This document shows, piece after piece, positions 35,828 to 45,198 of a stretch of 64,000 nucleotides of DNA. Origin of the DNA: Kytococcus aerolatus (GTDB lineage: Bacteria; Actinomycetota; Actinomycetes; Actinomycetales; Dermatophilaceae); contig NZ_FYEZ01000002.1 in the NCBI RefSeq assembly GCF_900187395.1, forward strand, positions 310,001 to 374,000, written 5' to 3'. The translations under genes were made by a program, and so were the position numbers. The notes under the pieces are model-generated. The model was not told the origin of the DNA and did no database searches. It saw nothing but the letters and a program-made list of their open reading frames with translations. Every line of letters starts with the position of its first letter. Positions within the stretch are counted from its first letter, which is position 1.

Positions 35828-36808
35828 ATGCGACGCGCCGTGGGAGACCTGTCCGAGGCCGAGCTCCTGGAGCGCATCCTGGAGCGGGTGCCCGCCGCCT
35901 CCGAGGGGGTCCTCGTGGGCGTGGGGGACGACGCGGCGGTGCTCGCGGGGGGACCCGACCTGGTGGTGACCACCGACACGATGGTGCTCGGGCAGGACTG
36001 GCTCGACGCCTGGTCCTCGCCCTGGGAGGTGGGTGCCAAGCTGGTCACCCAGAACCTGGGCGACGTCGCGGCGATGGGGGCGCGCTGCACCGCCATGGTG
36101 CTCACCCTCACCGTGGACCCCGAGCTCGACGTGGTCTGGGTCGAGGAGCTCGCCCGTGGGGTGGGGGACCGGGCCCGAGAGGGCGGCTTCAGCATCGCCG
36201 GGGGTGACCTGTCCTCCGCACCGGTCGGGGTGCGCATGGTGAGCGTGACCGCCCTCGGCGCGCTCACCGGGCCCCCCGTGCTGCGCAGCGGTGCTCGTCC
36301 CGGTGACGTCGTGGCGGTCTCCGGGCACCTGGGCCGAGCGGCCACCGGTCTCGAGCTGCTCCAGGAGGGCGTGCTGGAGGCGCCGGTGGGGGTGCGGGAG
36401 AGCGCGGAGTGCCTCGCGCACCAGCGGGCTCCGGAGATCGACGCCGAGGCCGGCCCCCTGGCGGCCGCGGCCGGCGCCACCGCGATGCTCGATCTCAGCG
36501 ACGGGCTGGGGCGGGACGGGGGGCGGCTCGCCACGGCCAGCGACGTCGTGCTCGAGCTGCAGCGCGAAGAGCTGGCGGACGACCTGGCCTTCTGCGCCGC
36601 TGCCGTGGGGGTGGAGCGCGCCGACCGGGCCGTGCTCACCGGCGGGGAGGAGCACACCCTGCTGGCGACCTTCCCCGACGAGAGCCGTGTGCCGGGCGGG
36701 TGGCGGGTGATCGGCCGGTGCCGGGAGCGGGCCGCCGAGGAGCCCCCGGGCGTGCTCGTGGACGGCCAGCCAGTCTCCGGCGGGTGGGATCACTTCCGGG
36801 CCGGGTGA
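35828..36808 (+). CDS. thiL: Thiamine-monophosphate kinase
   Basis: Last step of thiamine pyrophosphate synthesis: phosphorylates thiamine phosphate. It has 326 residues. The nucleotide/Mg-binding motifs V-G-V-G-D-D-A-A-V near residue 31 and D-L-S-D-G-L-G-R-D near 222 are intact. ATG 35828 is 6 bases after TACCTT and lacks a ribosome-binding site. The C-terminal part is normal for the family. Confidence 0.94.
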   Translation: MRRAVGDLSEAELLERILERVPAASEGVLVGVGDDAAVLAGGPDLVVTTDTMVLGQDWLDAWSSPWEVGAKLVTQNLGDVAAMGARCTAMVLTLTVDPELDVVWVEELARGVGDRAREGGFSIAGGDLSSAPVGVRMVSVTALGALTGPPVLRSGARPGDVVAVSGHLGRAATGLELLQEGVLEAPVGVRESAECLAHQRAPEIDAEAGPLAAAAGATAMLDLSDGLGRDGGRLATASDVVLELQREELADDLAFCAAAVGVERADRAVLTGGEEHTLLATFPDESRVPGGWRVIGRCRERAAEEPPGVLVDGQPVSGGWDHFRAG

Positions 36809-36864
36809 GCAGTCGCCCGGACGGCGCCGTCGGCCGGTGGCCGGGCAGGGCCGGGGACGCCACT

Positions 36865-36893
36865 GAGGGGCACCCCGTCACGGGATGCCCCTC
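36865..36893. terminator. Hairpin between thiL and rpmB
   Basis: GAGGGGCA pairs with TGCCCCTC and an inner CCCG pairs with CGGG, in the 135-base space between convergent thiL (+) and rpmB (-). Confidence 0.65.
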
Positions 36894-36943
36894 GGTGGGA
36901 TCCGCCGCTGGTCAGCCGACCGGCGACGCGACGAGCGGTGCGC

Positions 36944-37138
36944 TCAGCGAACGACCTTGCCGCCCTTGAGGCAGGAGGTGCACGCGTTGATGCGCTTCAC
37001 GGTGGCGAGGTTCTCGCCGACGCGGGCGCGCACACGCTGGATGTTCGGGTTCCAACGACGCTTGGTGCGGCGGTTGGAGTGCGAGATGTTGTGACCGAAG
37101 CTCGGTCCCTTGCCGCAGACGTCGCAGTTGGCAGCCAC
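36944..37138 (-). CDS. rpmB: Large-subunit ribosomal protein L28
   Basis: A 64-residue basic ribosomal protein. It retains the zinc-binding cysteines (C-D-V-C-G-K-G near the start, C-T-S-C near the end), i.e. the C+ form. The N-I-S-H-S-N-R-R-T block is conserved. GTG 37138 has AGGAG upstream. It is divergent from the DAK2 gene with about 210 bases between; that region is otherwise without recognisable features. Confidence 0.96.
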   Translation of the reverse strand: MAANCDVCGKGPSFGHNISHSNRRTKRRWNPNIQRVRARVGENLATVKRINACTSCLKGGKVVR

Positions 37139-37349
37139 GGTTCTCTCCTGGGTGTCGATGGTCGAGTGGCCCGCGGTGGACCGGAAGTCCGGCGGGAGTG
37201 CCGGCGACCCGTGCGCGGTGCATGCTCCACACTGCTGAGTGCACGATGAGTCGTCTGGCAACCGGAGAAGCATAGCCGATGCCCCCTGGCAGGGCCAATC
37301 CTCCGGGTGGGGCGGCGAGGACGGGACCGGCGGGGGATGATGGGACACC

Positions 37350-39059
37350 GTGGATGCCAACCCTCAGACCGACGACACCGCCCCGGCGGCCCGCACGCCC
37401 CGGGAGCGTCTGACCGCGCACGACGCCCGCCGGTGGGTGCTCAACGTGCGCTCGGGGCTGCGCCGGGCGGCCCCGGGGCTGGACGCGGTGAACGTCTTCC
37501 CGGTGGCCGACGGGGACACCGGCACCAACATGTTCCTCACCCTGGACCAGGGACTGCGCCGTGGGCCGCGCTGGGACCCCGCTGACCCGGCGGGCTCCAT
37601 CGAGGGCCTCGCGCGGTCGATCCTCCTCTCCGCCCGCGGCAACAGCGGCGTGATCCTGGCCCAGCTGGTCGCCGGGGCGGCCAGCGAGGTGGTGCGCGGG
37701 GCGCACGGCACCGGGGACGGGCTGGACGGTGCCGGGGTGGCGCGGGCTCTCTCCCGGGCGGACGCCTCCGCCTGGGAGGCGGTCGCCGCCCCCGAGCGCG
37801 GGACCATCCTCTCGGTCTCCCGTGCGGCCTCCCGGGCCGCGAACCGAGCCGCGCGGAAGGGGGGCGACCTCGTCGCCGTGGCCCGGGCCGCGCTCCAGGC
37901 CGCCACGGCCGGCCTGGCCCGGACCCCGGAGGAGCTCGCGGCGCTGCGGACGGCGGGGGTGGTCGATGCCGGGGCCGCCGGGTACGTCATCGTGCTCCAC
38001 CACCTGGTCCTGGCCTGCGGGGTCGAGCCGCCGCCGGTCCCGGAGCTGGCCCGCCCCCGCCCCGGGGCGTCCCTCCCGGTCGCCGGCCTCTCCGGCGCAG
38101 CGGAGGAGGACGCCGTCGGGCCGCCACCCGCGGACCGTTGCGGGGGGAGCCCCGCACCGGAGCCGGGGGAGTCCACGGTCGAGATCGTGCTCGGGCTGAC
38201 CCTCAGCGAGGCCTCGGCCCGTCGCTCGGACCGCCACGTCCGGCGGCTGCGCCGGAAGCTCGCCGATCTCGGGGACTCGGTGGTCGTCGCGGGGGCCGGC
38301 CGTCACTGGCGCGTGCACGTGCACGTGGCCGACGAGCAGGTCGTCCCCCGGGTGCAGGCTCTCTGCGAGCGGGCGGGGGAGGTCGGCGAGGTGCGCACGG
38401 AGTCGCTCTTCCCGCACCACCGGGGCACCGCCCCGCTGGCCCTGCTCGTGGCGGCCAACGAGGAGCCGCTGGCGGACGTGCTGCGCGCCGGCGGGGCCCA
38501 CGTCGTGGCCTCGGGGCCCGGCCGCCGAGCGGTCATCGGGGACCTGGTGGCGGCCGCCGAGGCCTGCCGGGCACAGCGGGTGGTCTTCCTGCCCGGTGAC
38601 CCACAGCTGCTCCTGCCGGCCCAGGAGGCCGCCCGCCAGCTCGCCGCCCGCGGCGTCTGGCTGGAGCTCGTCGACGCCCCGACCCTGCAGGCGGTGGTGG
38701 CGGCCGTGGCCGTCTGGGACCCGGCCGAGGAGCCCGAGCGTGCGGTCAAGACCCTCACGGCCGCCGCGGCCGTCCCCCACACCGGAGCCGTCAGGGCCGT
38801 GGAGGGTGGGCGCTTCGTGGGCATGGTGGGCGATGACCGGGTGGGGGAGGGTGAGGACCTGCTCGGCGTCCTGTCCACGGTCATCGCCGCCCTTCCCTCC
38901 CGCGGGGTGGAGCTCGCCACCGTCATCACCGGAGAGGGCAGCCGGGAGGGCCTCGGTCGTGTGGTGGAGTCGACGCTGCGGCTGCGACGGCGGAACCTGG
39001 ACGTGCAGGTCCTCGCCGGCGGGCCGGAGGTCTACCCGGTTCTGGTGGGGCTGGAGTGA
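37350..39059 (+). CDS. DAK2/DhaL-domain kinase-like protein (FakA-like)
   Basis: A 569-residue protein of the family that includes fatty-acid kinase FakA. The DhaL nucleotide-binding domain is N-terminal: N-V-F-P-V-A-D-G-D-T-G-T-N near residues 46-58 and A-R-G-N-S-G-V-I near 95. The C-terminal domain from about 270 is the FakA-type lid/partner-binding region. It may phosphorylate fatty acids held by a DegV protein; no DegV gene is in this window. GTG 37350 has no clear ribosome-binding site. The end overlaps recG by 4 bases, a common actinobacterial pairing. Confidence 0.87.
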   Translation: MDANPQTDDTAPAARTPRERLTAHDARRWVLNVRSGLRRAAPGLDAVNVFPVADGDTGTNMFLTLDQGLRRGPRWDPADPAGSIEGLARSILLSARGNSGVILAQLVAGAASEVVRGAHGTGDGLDGAGVARALSRADASAWEAVAAPERGTILSVSRAASRAANRAARKGGDLVAVARAALQAATAGLARTPEELAALRTAGVVDAGAAGYVIVLHHLVLACGVEPPPVPELARPRPGASLPVAGLSGAAEEDAVGPPPADRCGGSPAPEPGESTVEIVLGLTLSEASARRSDRHVRRLRRKLADLGDSVVVAGAGRHWRVHVHVADEQVVPRVQALCERAGEVGEVRTESLFPHHRGTAPLALLVAANEEPLADVLRAGGAHVVASGPGRRAVIGDLVAAAEACRAQRVVFLPGDPQLLLPAQEAARQLAARGVWLELVDAPTLQAVVAAVAVWDPAEEPERAVKTLTAAAAVPHTGAVRAVEGGRFVGMVGDDRVGEGEDLLGVLSTVIAALPSRGVELATVITGEGSREGLGRVVESTLRLRRRNLDVQVLAGGPEVYPVLVGLE

Positions 39060-41305
39060 GCGCCACCTGGGAGTCCTCGCTGCCGGCGGTCATCGGCGCG
39101 AAGGAGGCCAAGGCCCTCGAGCGGGCGCGGGGCCTGCGCACGGTGGGCGACCTGGTCCAGTTCGTGCCCACCCGCTATCTCGACCCGCAGCGCCCGGACG
39201 CGATGGCCGATCTCGTCGTGGGCCAGGGGGCGGCCGTCATCGGGCGGGTCGTCTCCGCCCAGAGCATCCCGATGCGCAACCAGCCCCGCCGCTCCCGGCT
39301 CGTCGTCTCGGTCGAGGACGACGCCGGGGGGCGGCTCGGGGTGGTCTTCTTCCGGACCTTCGGGCACCGGGAGCGGCTGCTCCCCGGGGCGCGGGTGCTC
39401 CTCATCGGCACCGTCGGGGAGTTCGGCGGGCGCCCGCAGATGACCCACCCGGACTACGTCGTCCTGGAGACCCCGCCGGGGCTCGACGGGACCGCTGCGC
39501 CGGGAGAGGGGGAGACGGCCGGCGCCGCCGCAGCGCCCACCGAGGGGCTCATCGGCCTCTACAAGGAGGTCAAGGGCATGACCTCCACCCAGGTGAACGC
39601 CGCCGCGCAGCTCGCCCTGCACGCCCTCGACTCCGCCCCGGACCCGCTCCCGCCGGCGGTGGCTGCCGAGCACTCCGGTCTCAGCGCACTGGAGGCCTGG
39701 TCGGCCCTCCACCGACCCCGCGACTGGGGGCATCTCGGAACCGCCCGGGAGCGTCTGCGCTTCGCCGAGGCCTTCGAGCTGCAGACCCTCCTGGCCCAGC
39801 TGCGCCGCCGGCGGGAGAACGACCCCGCCACGCCGCGCACCCGCCGGGAGGACGGGGTGGCCGCGGCCTTCGACGCCGCGCTGCCCTTCCCGCTCACCGG
39901 CTCGCAGGAGCAGGCGGGGGAGGAGATCGCCGCCGAGCTGGAGCGCACCCACCCGATGCACCGCCTGCTCCAGGGGGACGTCGGCTCCGGCAAGACCGTC
40001 GTGGCCCTGCGGGCGATGCTGCAGGCCGTCGACGGCGGCGGGCAGGCCGCCCTGCTGGCACCGACCGAGATCCTCGCCGCCCAGCACCACCAGTCCCTGG
40101 TGCGGATGCTGGGCCCGCTGGCCACCACCGGCCGTCTGGGGGGAGGAGTCGAGGTGCGTCTGCTGACCGGCTCGATGACCACCGCCCAGCGCCGGGCCGT
40201 GCTGCTGGACCTCGTGGCCGGGCAGGTCGACCTCGTCGTGGGGACGCACGCCCTGCTGGAGGACACCGTCCACTTCCATGACCTCGCGCTGGCGGTCATC
40301 GACGAGCAGCACCGCTTCGGGGTGGAGCAGCGGGACCGGCTGCGGGCGAAGTCCGACCCGCCCCCGCACCTGCTGGTCATGACCGCCACCCCCATCCCGC
40401 GCACGGTGGCGATGACCGTCTTCGGGGACATGGACGTCTCCACCCTCACCGAGCTGCCCGCGGGCCGACAGCCGGTCACGACGCACGTGGTGCCGGCCGG
40501 CAACGCCCGGTGGATGGGGCGCACCTGGGAGCGGGTCGCCGAGGAGGTCCGGGCCGGGCGGCAGGCCTTCGTCGTGGCCTCCCGGATCGATGCCGCCACC
40601 GAGGACCCCGAGCAGCCGGCCCCGATCGACACCCGTGGCGGGGAGCAGGGGACCCTGCTCGGGGGAGGCCCCGAGGGCGAGGGCGCCGCCCCGGCCCTGC
40701 CGCCGGCCCTGGGCGTGGTCGAGCTGCTCGAGGAGCTGCGGAGCCGGCCGGAGCTCGCCGGCCTGCGCATCGACATGGTCCACGGGCGGATGCCGGCCGA
40801 GGCGAAGGAGGCCGTCATGTCGGCCTTCGCCGCCGGCGAGGTGGACGTCCTGGTGGCCACCACCGTGGTGGAGGTGGGCGTGGACGTGCCCAACGCCTCG
40901 GTCATGGTGATCCACGACGCGGACCGCTTCGGTATCGCCCAGCTGCACCAGCTGCGCGGCCGCATCGGGCGCGGTGGGCACCCCGGGCTCTGCCTCCTGG
41001 TGACCCACGTGGAGGGCGGCACCACCCGGGAGCGGCTGGACGCGGTGGCCGCCACCACCGACGGCTTCGAGCTGGCGCGCACCGACCTGCAGCTGCGCCG
41101 GGAGGGGGACGTCCTGGGTGCGGCGCAGTCGGGTCGCTCCGGGCTGGAGCACGTCCGGGTGCTCGACCACGCCGAGATCATCACCCGGGCCAAGCAGGCC
41201 GCCACGGACTACGTGGAGCAGGACCCCGGGCTGACGGGCTGGCCGGAGCTCGCCCGCGCCGTGGAGGCCCGTCGTGACAGTGCCGAGTGGTTGGAGCGCA
41301 GCTGA
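39056..41305 (+). CDS. recG: ATP-dependent DNA helicase RecG
   Basis: Reverses stalled replication forks and processes recombination intermediates. It has 749 residues. The N-terminal wedge/OB domain has the R-L-V-V-S-V-E-D region; the helicase part has Walker A G-D-V-G-S-G-K-T near residue 308, the DEQH box I-D-E-Q-H-R-F-G near 416, T-A-T-P-I-P-R-T, and the C-terminal Q-L-H-Q-L-R-G-R-I-G-R. About 30 extra residues (E-D-P-E-Q-P-A to G-A-A-P-A) are inserted between the helicase lobes. GTG 39056 overlaps the DAK2 stop; the end overlaps rsmD. Confidence 0.95.
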   Translation: MSATWESSLPAVIGAKEAKALERARGLRTVGDLVQFVPTRYLDPQRPDAMADLVVGQGAAVIGRVVSAQSIPMRNQPRRSRLVVSVEDDAGGRLGVVFFRTFGHRERLLPGARVLLIGTVGEFGGRPQMTHPDYVVLETPPGLDGTAAPGEGETAGAAAAPTEGLIGLYKEVKGMTSTQVNAAAQLALHALDSAPDPLPPAVAAEHSGLSALEAWSALHRPRDWGHLGTARERLRFAEAFELQTLLAQLRRRRENDPATPRTRREDGVAAAFDAALPFPLTGSQEQAGEEIAAELERTHPMHRLLQGDVGSGKTVVALRAMLQAVDGGGQAALLAPTEILAAQHHQSLVRMLGPLATTGRLGGGVEVRLLTGSMTTAQRRAVLLDLVAGQVDLVVGTHALLEDTVHFHDLALAVIDEQHRFGVEQRDRLRAKSDPPPHLLVMTATPIPRTVAMTVFGDMDVSTLTELPAGRQPVTTHVVPAGNARWMGRTWERVAEEVRAGRQAFVVASRIDAATEDPEQPAPIDTRGGEQGTLLGGGPEGEGAAPALPPALGVVELLEELRSRPELAGLRIDMVHGRMPAEAKEAVMSAFAAGEVDVLVATTVVEVGVDVPNASVMVIHDADRFGIAQLHQLRGRIGRGGHPGLCLLVTHVEGGTTRERLDAVAATTDGFELARTDLQLRREGDVLGAAQSGRSGLEHVRVLDHAEIITRAKQAATDYVEQDPGLTGWPELARAVEARRDSAEWLERS

Positions 41306-41886
41306 TGAGGATCATCGCCGGAGAGCTCGGTGGGCGTCGGATCGGCGCCCCGCCCGGGGCGGAGACGCGCCCCACCAGCGACCGGGTGCGGGAGGCGCTC
41401 TTCTCGATGCTGGAGCACGAGGACGTGCTGGTCGGCGCGCGGGTGCTCGACCTGTTCGCCGGGTCCGGGGCGCTGGGCCTGGAGGCCTTGAGCCGGGGCG
41501 CCGCCCGGGTCGACTGGTGCGACCCGGCGCCCCCCGCCGTGCGCACCCTGGAGGAGAACCTCGCCACCCTCGGGCTCCGCGGGGACGCCCGGTGCGGGGT
41601 GCACCGGCAGGCGGCCCGGTCCTTCCTGGAGCGCCAGCGGCCCACCGACCCGGCGGAGCGCGCCCTGCTCGCCCTGCTGGACCCGCCCTACCCGCTGACC
41701 GAGGACGAGCTGGCCGAGGTCCTCGCCGCCCTGGCCGAGGGATGGCTCGCCGCCGGGGCGATCGTCGTGGTGGAACGCTCCCGTCGTTCCCCGGAGCCGA
41801 CCTGGCCGGAGGGGTTGCGCCGCTTCCGCACGAAGGACTACGGGGAGACCGTCCTGTGGCTGGCCGAGCCGGAGTTGCCAGAATGA
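41305..41886 (+). CDS. rsmD: 16S rRNA (guanine(966)-N(2))-methyltransferase RsmD
   Basis: SAM-dependent methyltransferase for 16S rRNA, 193 residues. It opens with M-R-I-I-A-G-E-L-G-G-R-R and has T-S-D-R-V-R-E-A-L-F, the SAM loop D-L-F-A-G-S-G-A-L-G-L-E and the catalytic D-P-P-Y. The ATG overlaps the recG stop (TGATG) and its stop overlaps the coaD ATG, so recG-rsmD-coaD are tightly coupled. Confidence 0.95.
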   Translation: MRIIAGELGGRRIGAPPGAETRPTSDRVREALFSMLEHEDVLVGARVLDLFAGSGALGLEALSRGAARVDWCDPAPPAVRTLEENLATLGLRGDARCGVHRQAARSFLERQRPTDPAERALLALLDPPYPLTEDELAEVLAALAEGWLAAGAIVVVERSRRSPEPTWPEGLRRFRTKDYGETVLWLAEPELPE

Positions 41887-42395
41887 GCCCCGTGATGCGC
41901 ACCGCCCTGCTGCCCGGCAGCTTCGACCCGCCCACCGCGGGCCATCTCGACGTCGTCGAGCGGGCCCGGCACCTCTTCGACCGGGTGGTCGTCGTGGTGC
42001 TCCACAACCCCGAGAAGCCGAGCTCGGGCTTCCTGGGCGTCCCGGAACGGGTGGAGGCCCTGCGGGCCAGCGTCGCCTCCGGGGAGGCAGCCGGCCCGGG
42101 GAGCGTGGAGGTGCACGCGGCCTCCGGACTGCTTGTGGACGTGGCCCGGGAGCACGGGGCGGACGTGGTGCTCAAGGGCATCCGGGGCGAGGGGGACTGG
42201 TCCTACGAGCAGCCGATGGCCGTCATGAACCGCCAGCTCTCCGGCATCGAGACGGTGATGCTCCCGTGCGCACCCGAGCTGGCACACATCTCCTCCACCC
42301 TGGTGCGGCAGATCGCCCAGGGGGGCGGGGCGGTCACCGAGCTGGTGCCCGGCCCGGTCGAGGCGGCCGTGCGACGCGCACTCTCCGCGTCCTGA
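41883..42395 (+). CDS. coaD: Phosphopantetheine adenylyltransferase
   Basis: Fourth step of coenzyme A synthesis. It has 170 residues. The nucleotidyltransferase motif G-S-F-D-P-P-T-A-G-H is at the N-terminus (family: T-x-G-H) and I-S-S-T-L-V-R near residue 135. K-G-I-R-G is the phosphopantetheine-contact segment. The ATG at 41883 overlaps the rsmD stop; a second ATG at 41895 would also give a complete enzyme. Confidence 0.95.
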   Translation: MSPVMRTALLPGSFDPPTAGHLDVVERARHLFDRVVVVVLHNPEKPSSGFLGVPERVEALRASVASGEAAGPGSVEVHAASGLLVDVAREHGADVVLKGIRGEGDWSYEQPMAVMNRQLSGIETVMLPCAPELAHISSTLVRQIAQGGGAVTELVPGPVEAAVRRALSAS

Positions 42396-42434
42396 CGCCG
42401 CCTGGCCCCGCTGCTGAGCGTTTCCTGTGCGACC

Positions 42435-42995
42435 ATGGGCGGCATGATCGAGCTGGATCGTCGACACCCCTTGGCCGTGGACCTCAAGTCCTTCGGTCGC
42501 CGCCCGGGCACCATGGAGTCCGGTGAGCTCACGGTGCCCACCCCCAGCGGTGTGGGGACGGAGGTCATGCAGGTTCCCGAGGGCTCCGAGATGGACCTGG
42601 ACCTGCGCCTGGAGTCCCTGGTGGACGGGGTGCTGGCCAGCGGCACGGTGCACGCCGTGGCCGAGGGCAGCTGCGTGCGCTGCCTGCGGGAGCTCACCGA
42701 GCCGGTGGAGGTCGACTTCCAGGTCCTCTACGTGTGGCCCGGCGGGAAGAACGACCCGGAGGCGGAGCCGGTGGACCCCGAGACGCAGGAGGACGTCCGC
42801 GAGCTCGACGGCGACCTCCTCGACCTGGTCCCGGCGATCCGGGACGCGGTCGTGCCCACCTTCCCGTTCCAGCCGGTCTGCACCCCGGACTGCCCCGGGC
42901 TGTGCGACCGCTGCGGCGAGCCGCTGGCCGACGACCCCGACCACGGGCACGAGGAGATCGACCCCCGCTGGTCGGCCCTCGCGGACCTGCGGTGA
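42435..42995 (+). CDS. DUF177/YceD-family protein
   Basis: A 186-residue protein of the YceD family, which in many bacteria is co-transcribed with rpmF and linked to rRNA processing. It has the central S-C-V-R-C-L-R-E-L cysteine pair and the C-terminal zinc-ribbon-like [16 protein letters not shown] 42435 or 42444 may be used. Its stop overlaps the rnc GTG directly, leaving no room for rpmF (ribosomal protein L32), normally encoded at this point. Confidence 0.9.
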   Translation: MGGMIELDRRHPLAVDLKSFGRRPGTMESGELTVPTPSGVGTEVMQVPEGSEMDLDLRLESLVDGVLASGTVHAVAEGSCVRCLRELTEPVEVDFQVLYVWPGGKNDPEAEPVDPETQEDVRELDGDLLDLVPAIRDAVVPTFPFQPVCTPDCPGLCDRCGEPLADDPDHGHEEIDPRWSALADLR

Positions 42996-43714
42996 CGGCG
43001 GTCCGCAGGCCGCTGGAGGAGCTGGCGGCTCGGTTGGAGGAGATCACCGGCTCCCCGGTGGACGCGGACGAGCTGCTCCGCGCGGTGACCCACCGCTCCT
43101 ACAGCTACGAGAACGATGGCGCCCCCCACAACGAGCGCCTGGAGTTCCTCGGGGACGCGGTGCTCGGCGTGGTGGTGACCGACCACCTCTACCGGAGCCA
43201 CCCCGACCTGCCCGAGGGTGACCTGGCCAAGCTGCGCAGCGCGGTGGTGAGCGCTCGCGCCCTGGGGGCGGAGGCCGGCCGGATCGAGCTGGGGGACTAC
43301 TTCCTCCTGGGCCGCGGTGAGGAGTCGACCGGGGGACGGCGGAAGAACTCGATCCTCGCCGACGGCGTGGAGGCCGTCATCGGGGCGGTCTACCTCTCCG
43401 GGGGCATGGACGCCGCGGCGGTGCTCATCCACCACCTCCTCGACGAGCGGATGGAGCGCTCGCAGCGGCTGGGGGCCGCCCTGGACTGGAAGACGAGCCT
43501 GCAGGAGCTCGGCGCTGCCCGGGGGCTGGGTGCGCCGGAGTACCTCATCGAGGACTCCGGGCCGGACCACGCGAAGACCTTCGTGGCCACCGCGGTGCTG
43601 GGGGGCGAGCCGGTCGGCACCGGTGAGGGGCGGACGAAGAAGGCTGCCGAGATGCTGGCGGCCGAGGCGGCCTGGAACGCGCTGAGCGAGAGCGCGTCGA
43701 CCGAGCAGGACTGA
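42992..43714 (+). CDS. rnc: Ribonuclease III
   Basis: Double-strand-specific RNase for rRNA and mRNA processing, 240 residues. The signature [11 protein letters not shown] is near residue 48, the acidic Mg site continues in D-G-V-E-A-V-I-G-A, and a C-terminal double-stranded-RNA-binding domain has the G-x-G-x-x-K-K-A-A motif. GTG 42992 overlaps the DUF177 stop. One base separates its stop from mutM. Confidence 0.95.
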   Translation: MTAVRRPLEELAARLEEITGSPVDADELLRAVTHRSYSYENDGAPHNERLEFLGDAVLGVVVTDHLYRSHPDLPEGDLAKLRSAVVSARALGAEAGRIELGDYFLLGRGEESTGGRRKNSILADGVEAVIGAVYLSGGMDAAAVLIHHLLDERMERSQRLGAALDWKTSLQELGAARGLGAPEYLIEDSGPDHAKTFVATAVLGGEPVGTGEGRTKKAAEMLAAEAAWNALSESASTEQD

Positions 43715-43715
43715 G

Positions 43716-44609
43716 GTGCCCGAGCTCCCCGAGGTGGAGGTCGTCCGCCGTGGGCTGGCCGACCACGTGGTGGGCCGCCGGATCGAGCTGGCCGATGTCC
43801 GTGGTGAGCGGGTTGCCCGACGACATCCGGGTGGTGCGGACGCGCTCGCCCGGGCGCTCACCGGCCGGGTGCTGACCGCCGCGCGACGCCGGGGGAAGTT
43901 CCTCTGGCTGCCGCTGGACGACGGCCACGCCCTGCTCACCCACCTGGGGATGAGCGGGCAGATGCTCGTCCTCCCGCCCGAGGAGCCCGCCCTGCGTCAC
44001 GAGCACGCCCGGCTGGACTTCACCGACGGCGGCCCGAGCCTGCGCTTCGTCGACCAGCGGACCTTCGGGGGCTGGTCGGCCCCGACTCTGCTCCCGGACC
44101 CCTTCGGGGGTGACCACCCCGGCGGGGTGCCGGCCACGGCCACCCACATCGCCCCGGACCCCTTCGAGCCGGCCTTCGACCCGGCGGGAGTGGCCGACCG
44201 GCTGCGGAGTCGACGGGGGCCGGTGAAGCGGGCCCTGCTCGACCAGGGGGTCGTGAGTGGGGTGGGGAACATCTACGCCGACGAGGCCCTCTGGCGGATC
44301 GGCCTCCACGGGGAGCGTCCCGGGACGGCCCTCACCGGACCCACCGCCCGGCGGCTGCTCGAGCACCTGCAGGAGGTCATGGGCGAGGCTCTCGACCAGG
44401 GCGGCACGAGCTTCGACGCGCTCTACGTGAACGTCAACGGGGCCAGCGGCTACTTCGACCGACGCCTCGCGGTCTACGGCCAGCAGGGCCGGGAGTGCCC
44501 GCGCTGCGGGGCGACCGTCCTGCGCTCGCCCTTCGACGGCCGCAGCTCCCACTGGTGCCCGCGCTGCCAGACCCGGCCCCGCACCGCCCCGCGCGGCACC
44601 CCGCACTGA
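43716..44609 (+). CDS. mutM: Formamidopyrimidine-DNA glycosylase
   Basis: Base-excision repair glycosylase/AP lyase removing oxidised purines. It has 297 residues. The catalytic Pro2-Glu3 are in P-E-L-P-E-V-E. The helix-two-turn-helix has [10 protein letters not shown]. The C-terminal zinc finger has C-P-R-C near 262 and C-P-R-C near 286. GTG 43716 starts one base after the rnc stop. A hairpin at 44684 ends this long gene run. Confidence 0.96.
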   Translation: MPELPEVEVVRRGLADHVVGRRIELADVRGERVARRHPGGADALARALTGRVLTAARRRGKFLWLPLDDGHALLTHLGMSGQMLVLPPEEPALRHEHARLDFTDGGPSLRFVDQRTFGGWSAPTLLPDPFGGDHPGGVPATATHIAPDPFEPAFDPAGVADRLRSRRGPVKRALLDQGVVSGVGNIYADEALWRIGLHGERPGTALTGPTARRLLEHLQEVMGEALDQGGTSFDALYVNVNGASGYFDRRLAVYGQQGRECPRCGATVLRSPFDGRSSHWCPRCQTRPRTAPRGTPH

Positions 44610-44665
44610 GCCGGACCGCCGCGCGAGCTGCCGCCGTCCGCATCGCAGCGGCGCCTCGCCCCCTC

Positions 44666-44735
44666 ACGACCATCACCTCGTGCACAGGGGCATCCCCTGT
44701 TCCGGTGACCGTCGTGGGCACCGGGTGATGGTCGT
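44666..44735 (+). terminator. Nested hairpins after mutM
   Basis: An inner perfect stem ACAGGGG/CCCCTGT (44684-44700, loop CAT) lies inside a wider perfect 12-bp inverted repeat (44666-44677 with 44724-44735). The rest of the 200-base mutM-acyP gap holds a TACCGT -10-like box at 44753-44758 for acyP. Confidence 0.6.
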
Positions 44736-44810
44736 CATCCGGTCGGGGCCGCTACCGTGTCGGCACTCCGCGTTGCCCCGCCCGTCTGTCCGACCTTCCG
44801 AGGAGCCCCC

Positions 44811-45122
44811 GTGATCGACGCCCACCACGCCGCCAGCACCCCCGTGCGGGCCACGCTCTTCGTCAAGGGCCACGTCCAGGGGGTCGGCTTCCGCTGGTGG
44901 ACCCGCAGCCGGGCGCTGGAGCTGGGCCTGGTCGGCCACGCCCGGAACATGGACGACGGCCGGGTCGAGGTGCTGACGCAGGGGGAGCCGTCGGCGGTGG
45001 ACCGGCTGGAGCACCTGCTGCGCGAGGTGCCGAGCACCACCGCCCGCCCGGGGCGGGTGGACCTGGTGGTGCGCCAGGAGGGCGCGCTCCGGGAGGGGCT
45101 CACGGGCTTCGTGGAGCGCTGA
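44811..45122 (+). CDS. acyP: Acylphosphatase
   Basis: Small enzyme hydrolysing acyl phosphates, 103 residues. The phosphate loop V-K-G-H-V-Q-G-V-G-F-R with the catalytic arginine and the asparagine in A-R-N-M-D-D-G-R-V-E-V are present. GTG 44811 has AGGAG ten bases upstream. It lies directly before smc, a common actinobacterial order. Confidence 0.94.
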   Translation: MIDAHHAASTPVRATLFVKGHVQGVGFRWWTRSRALELGLVGHARNMDDGRVEVLTQGEPSAVDRLEHLLREVPSTTARPGRVDLVVRQEGALREGLTGFVER

Positions 45123-45198
45123 GCGACGCCGAGGTGAGGGCGCCGGTTCCGTAGGATGACGCGCACTCCCACCCGCCGCCCGACAGGAAGCCCCACCC

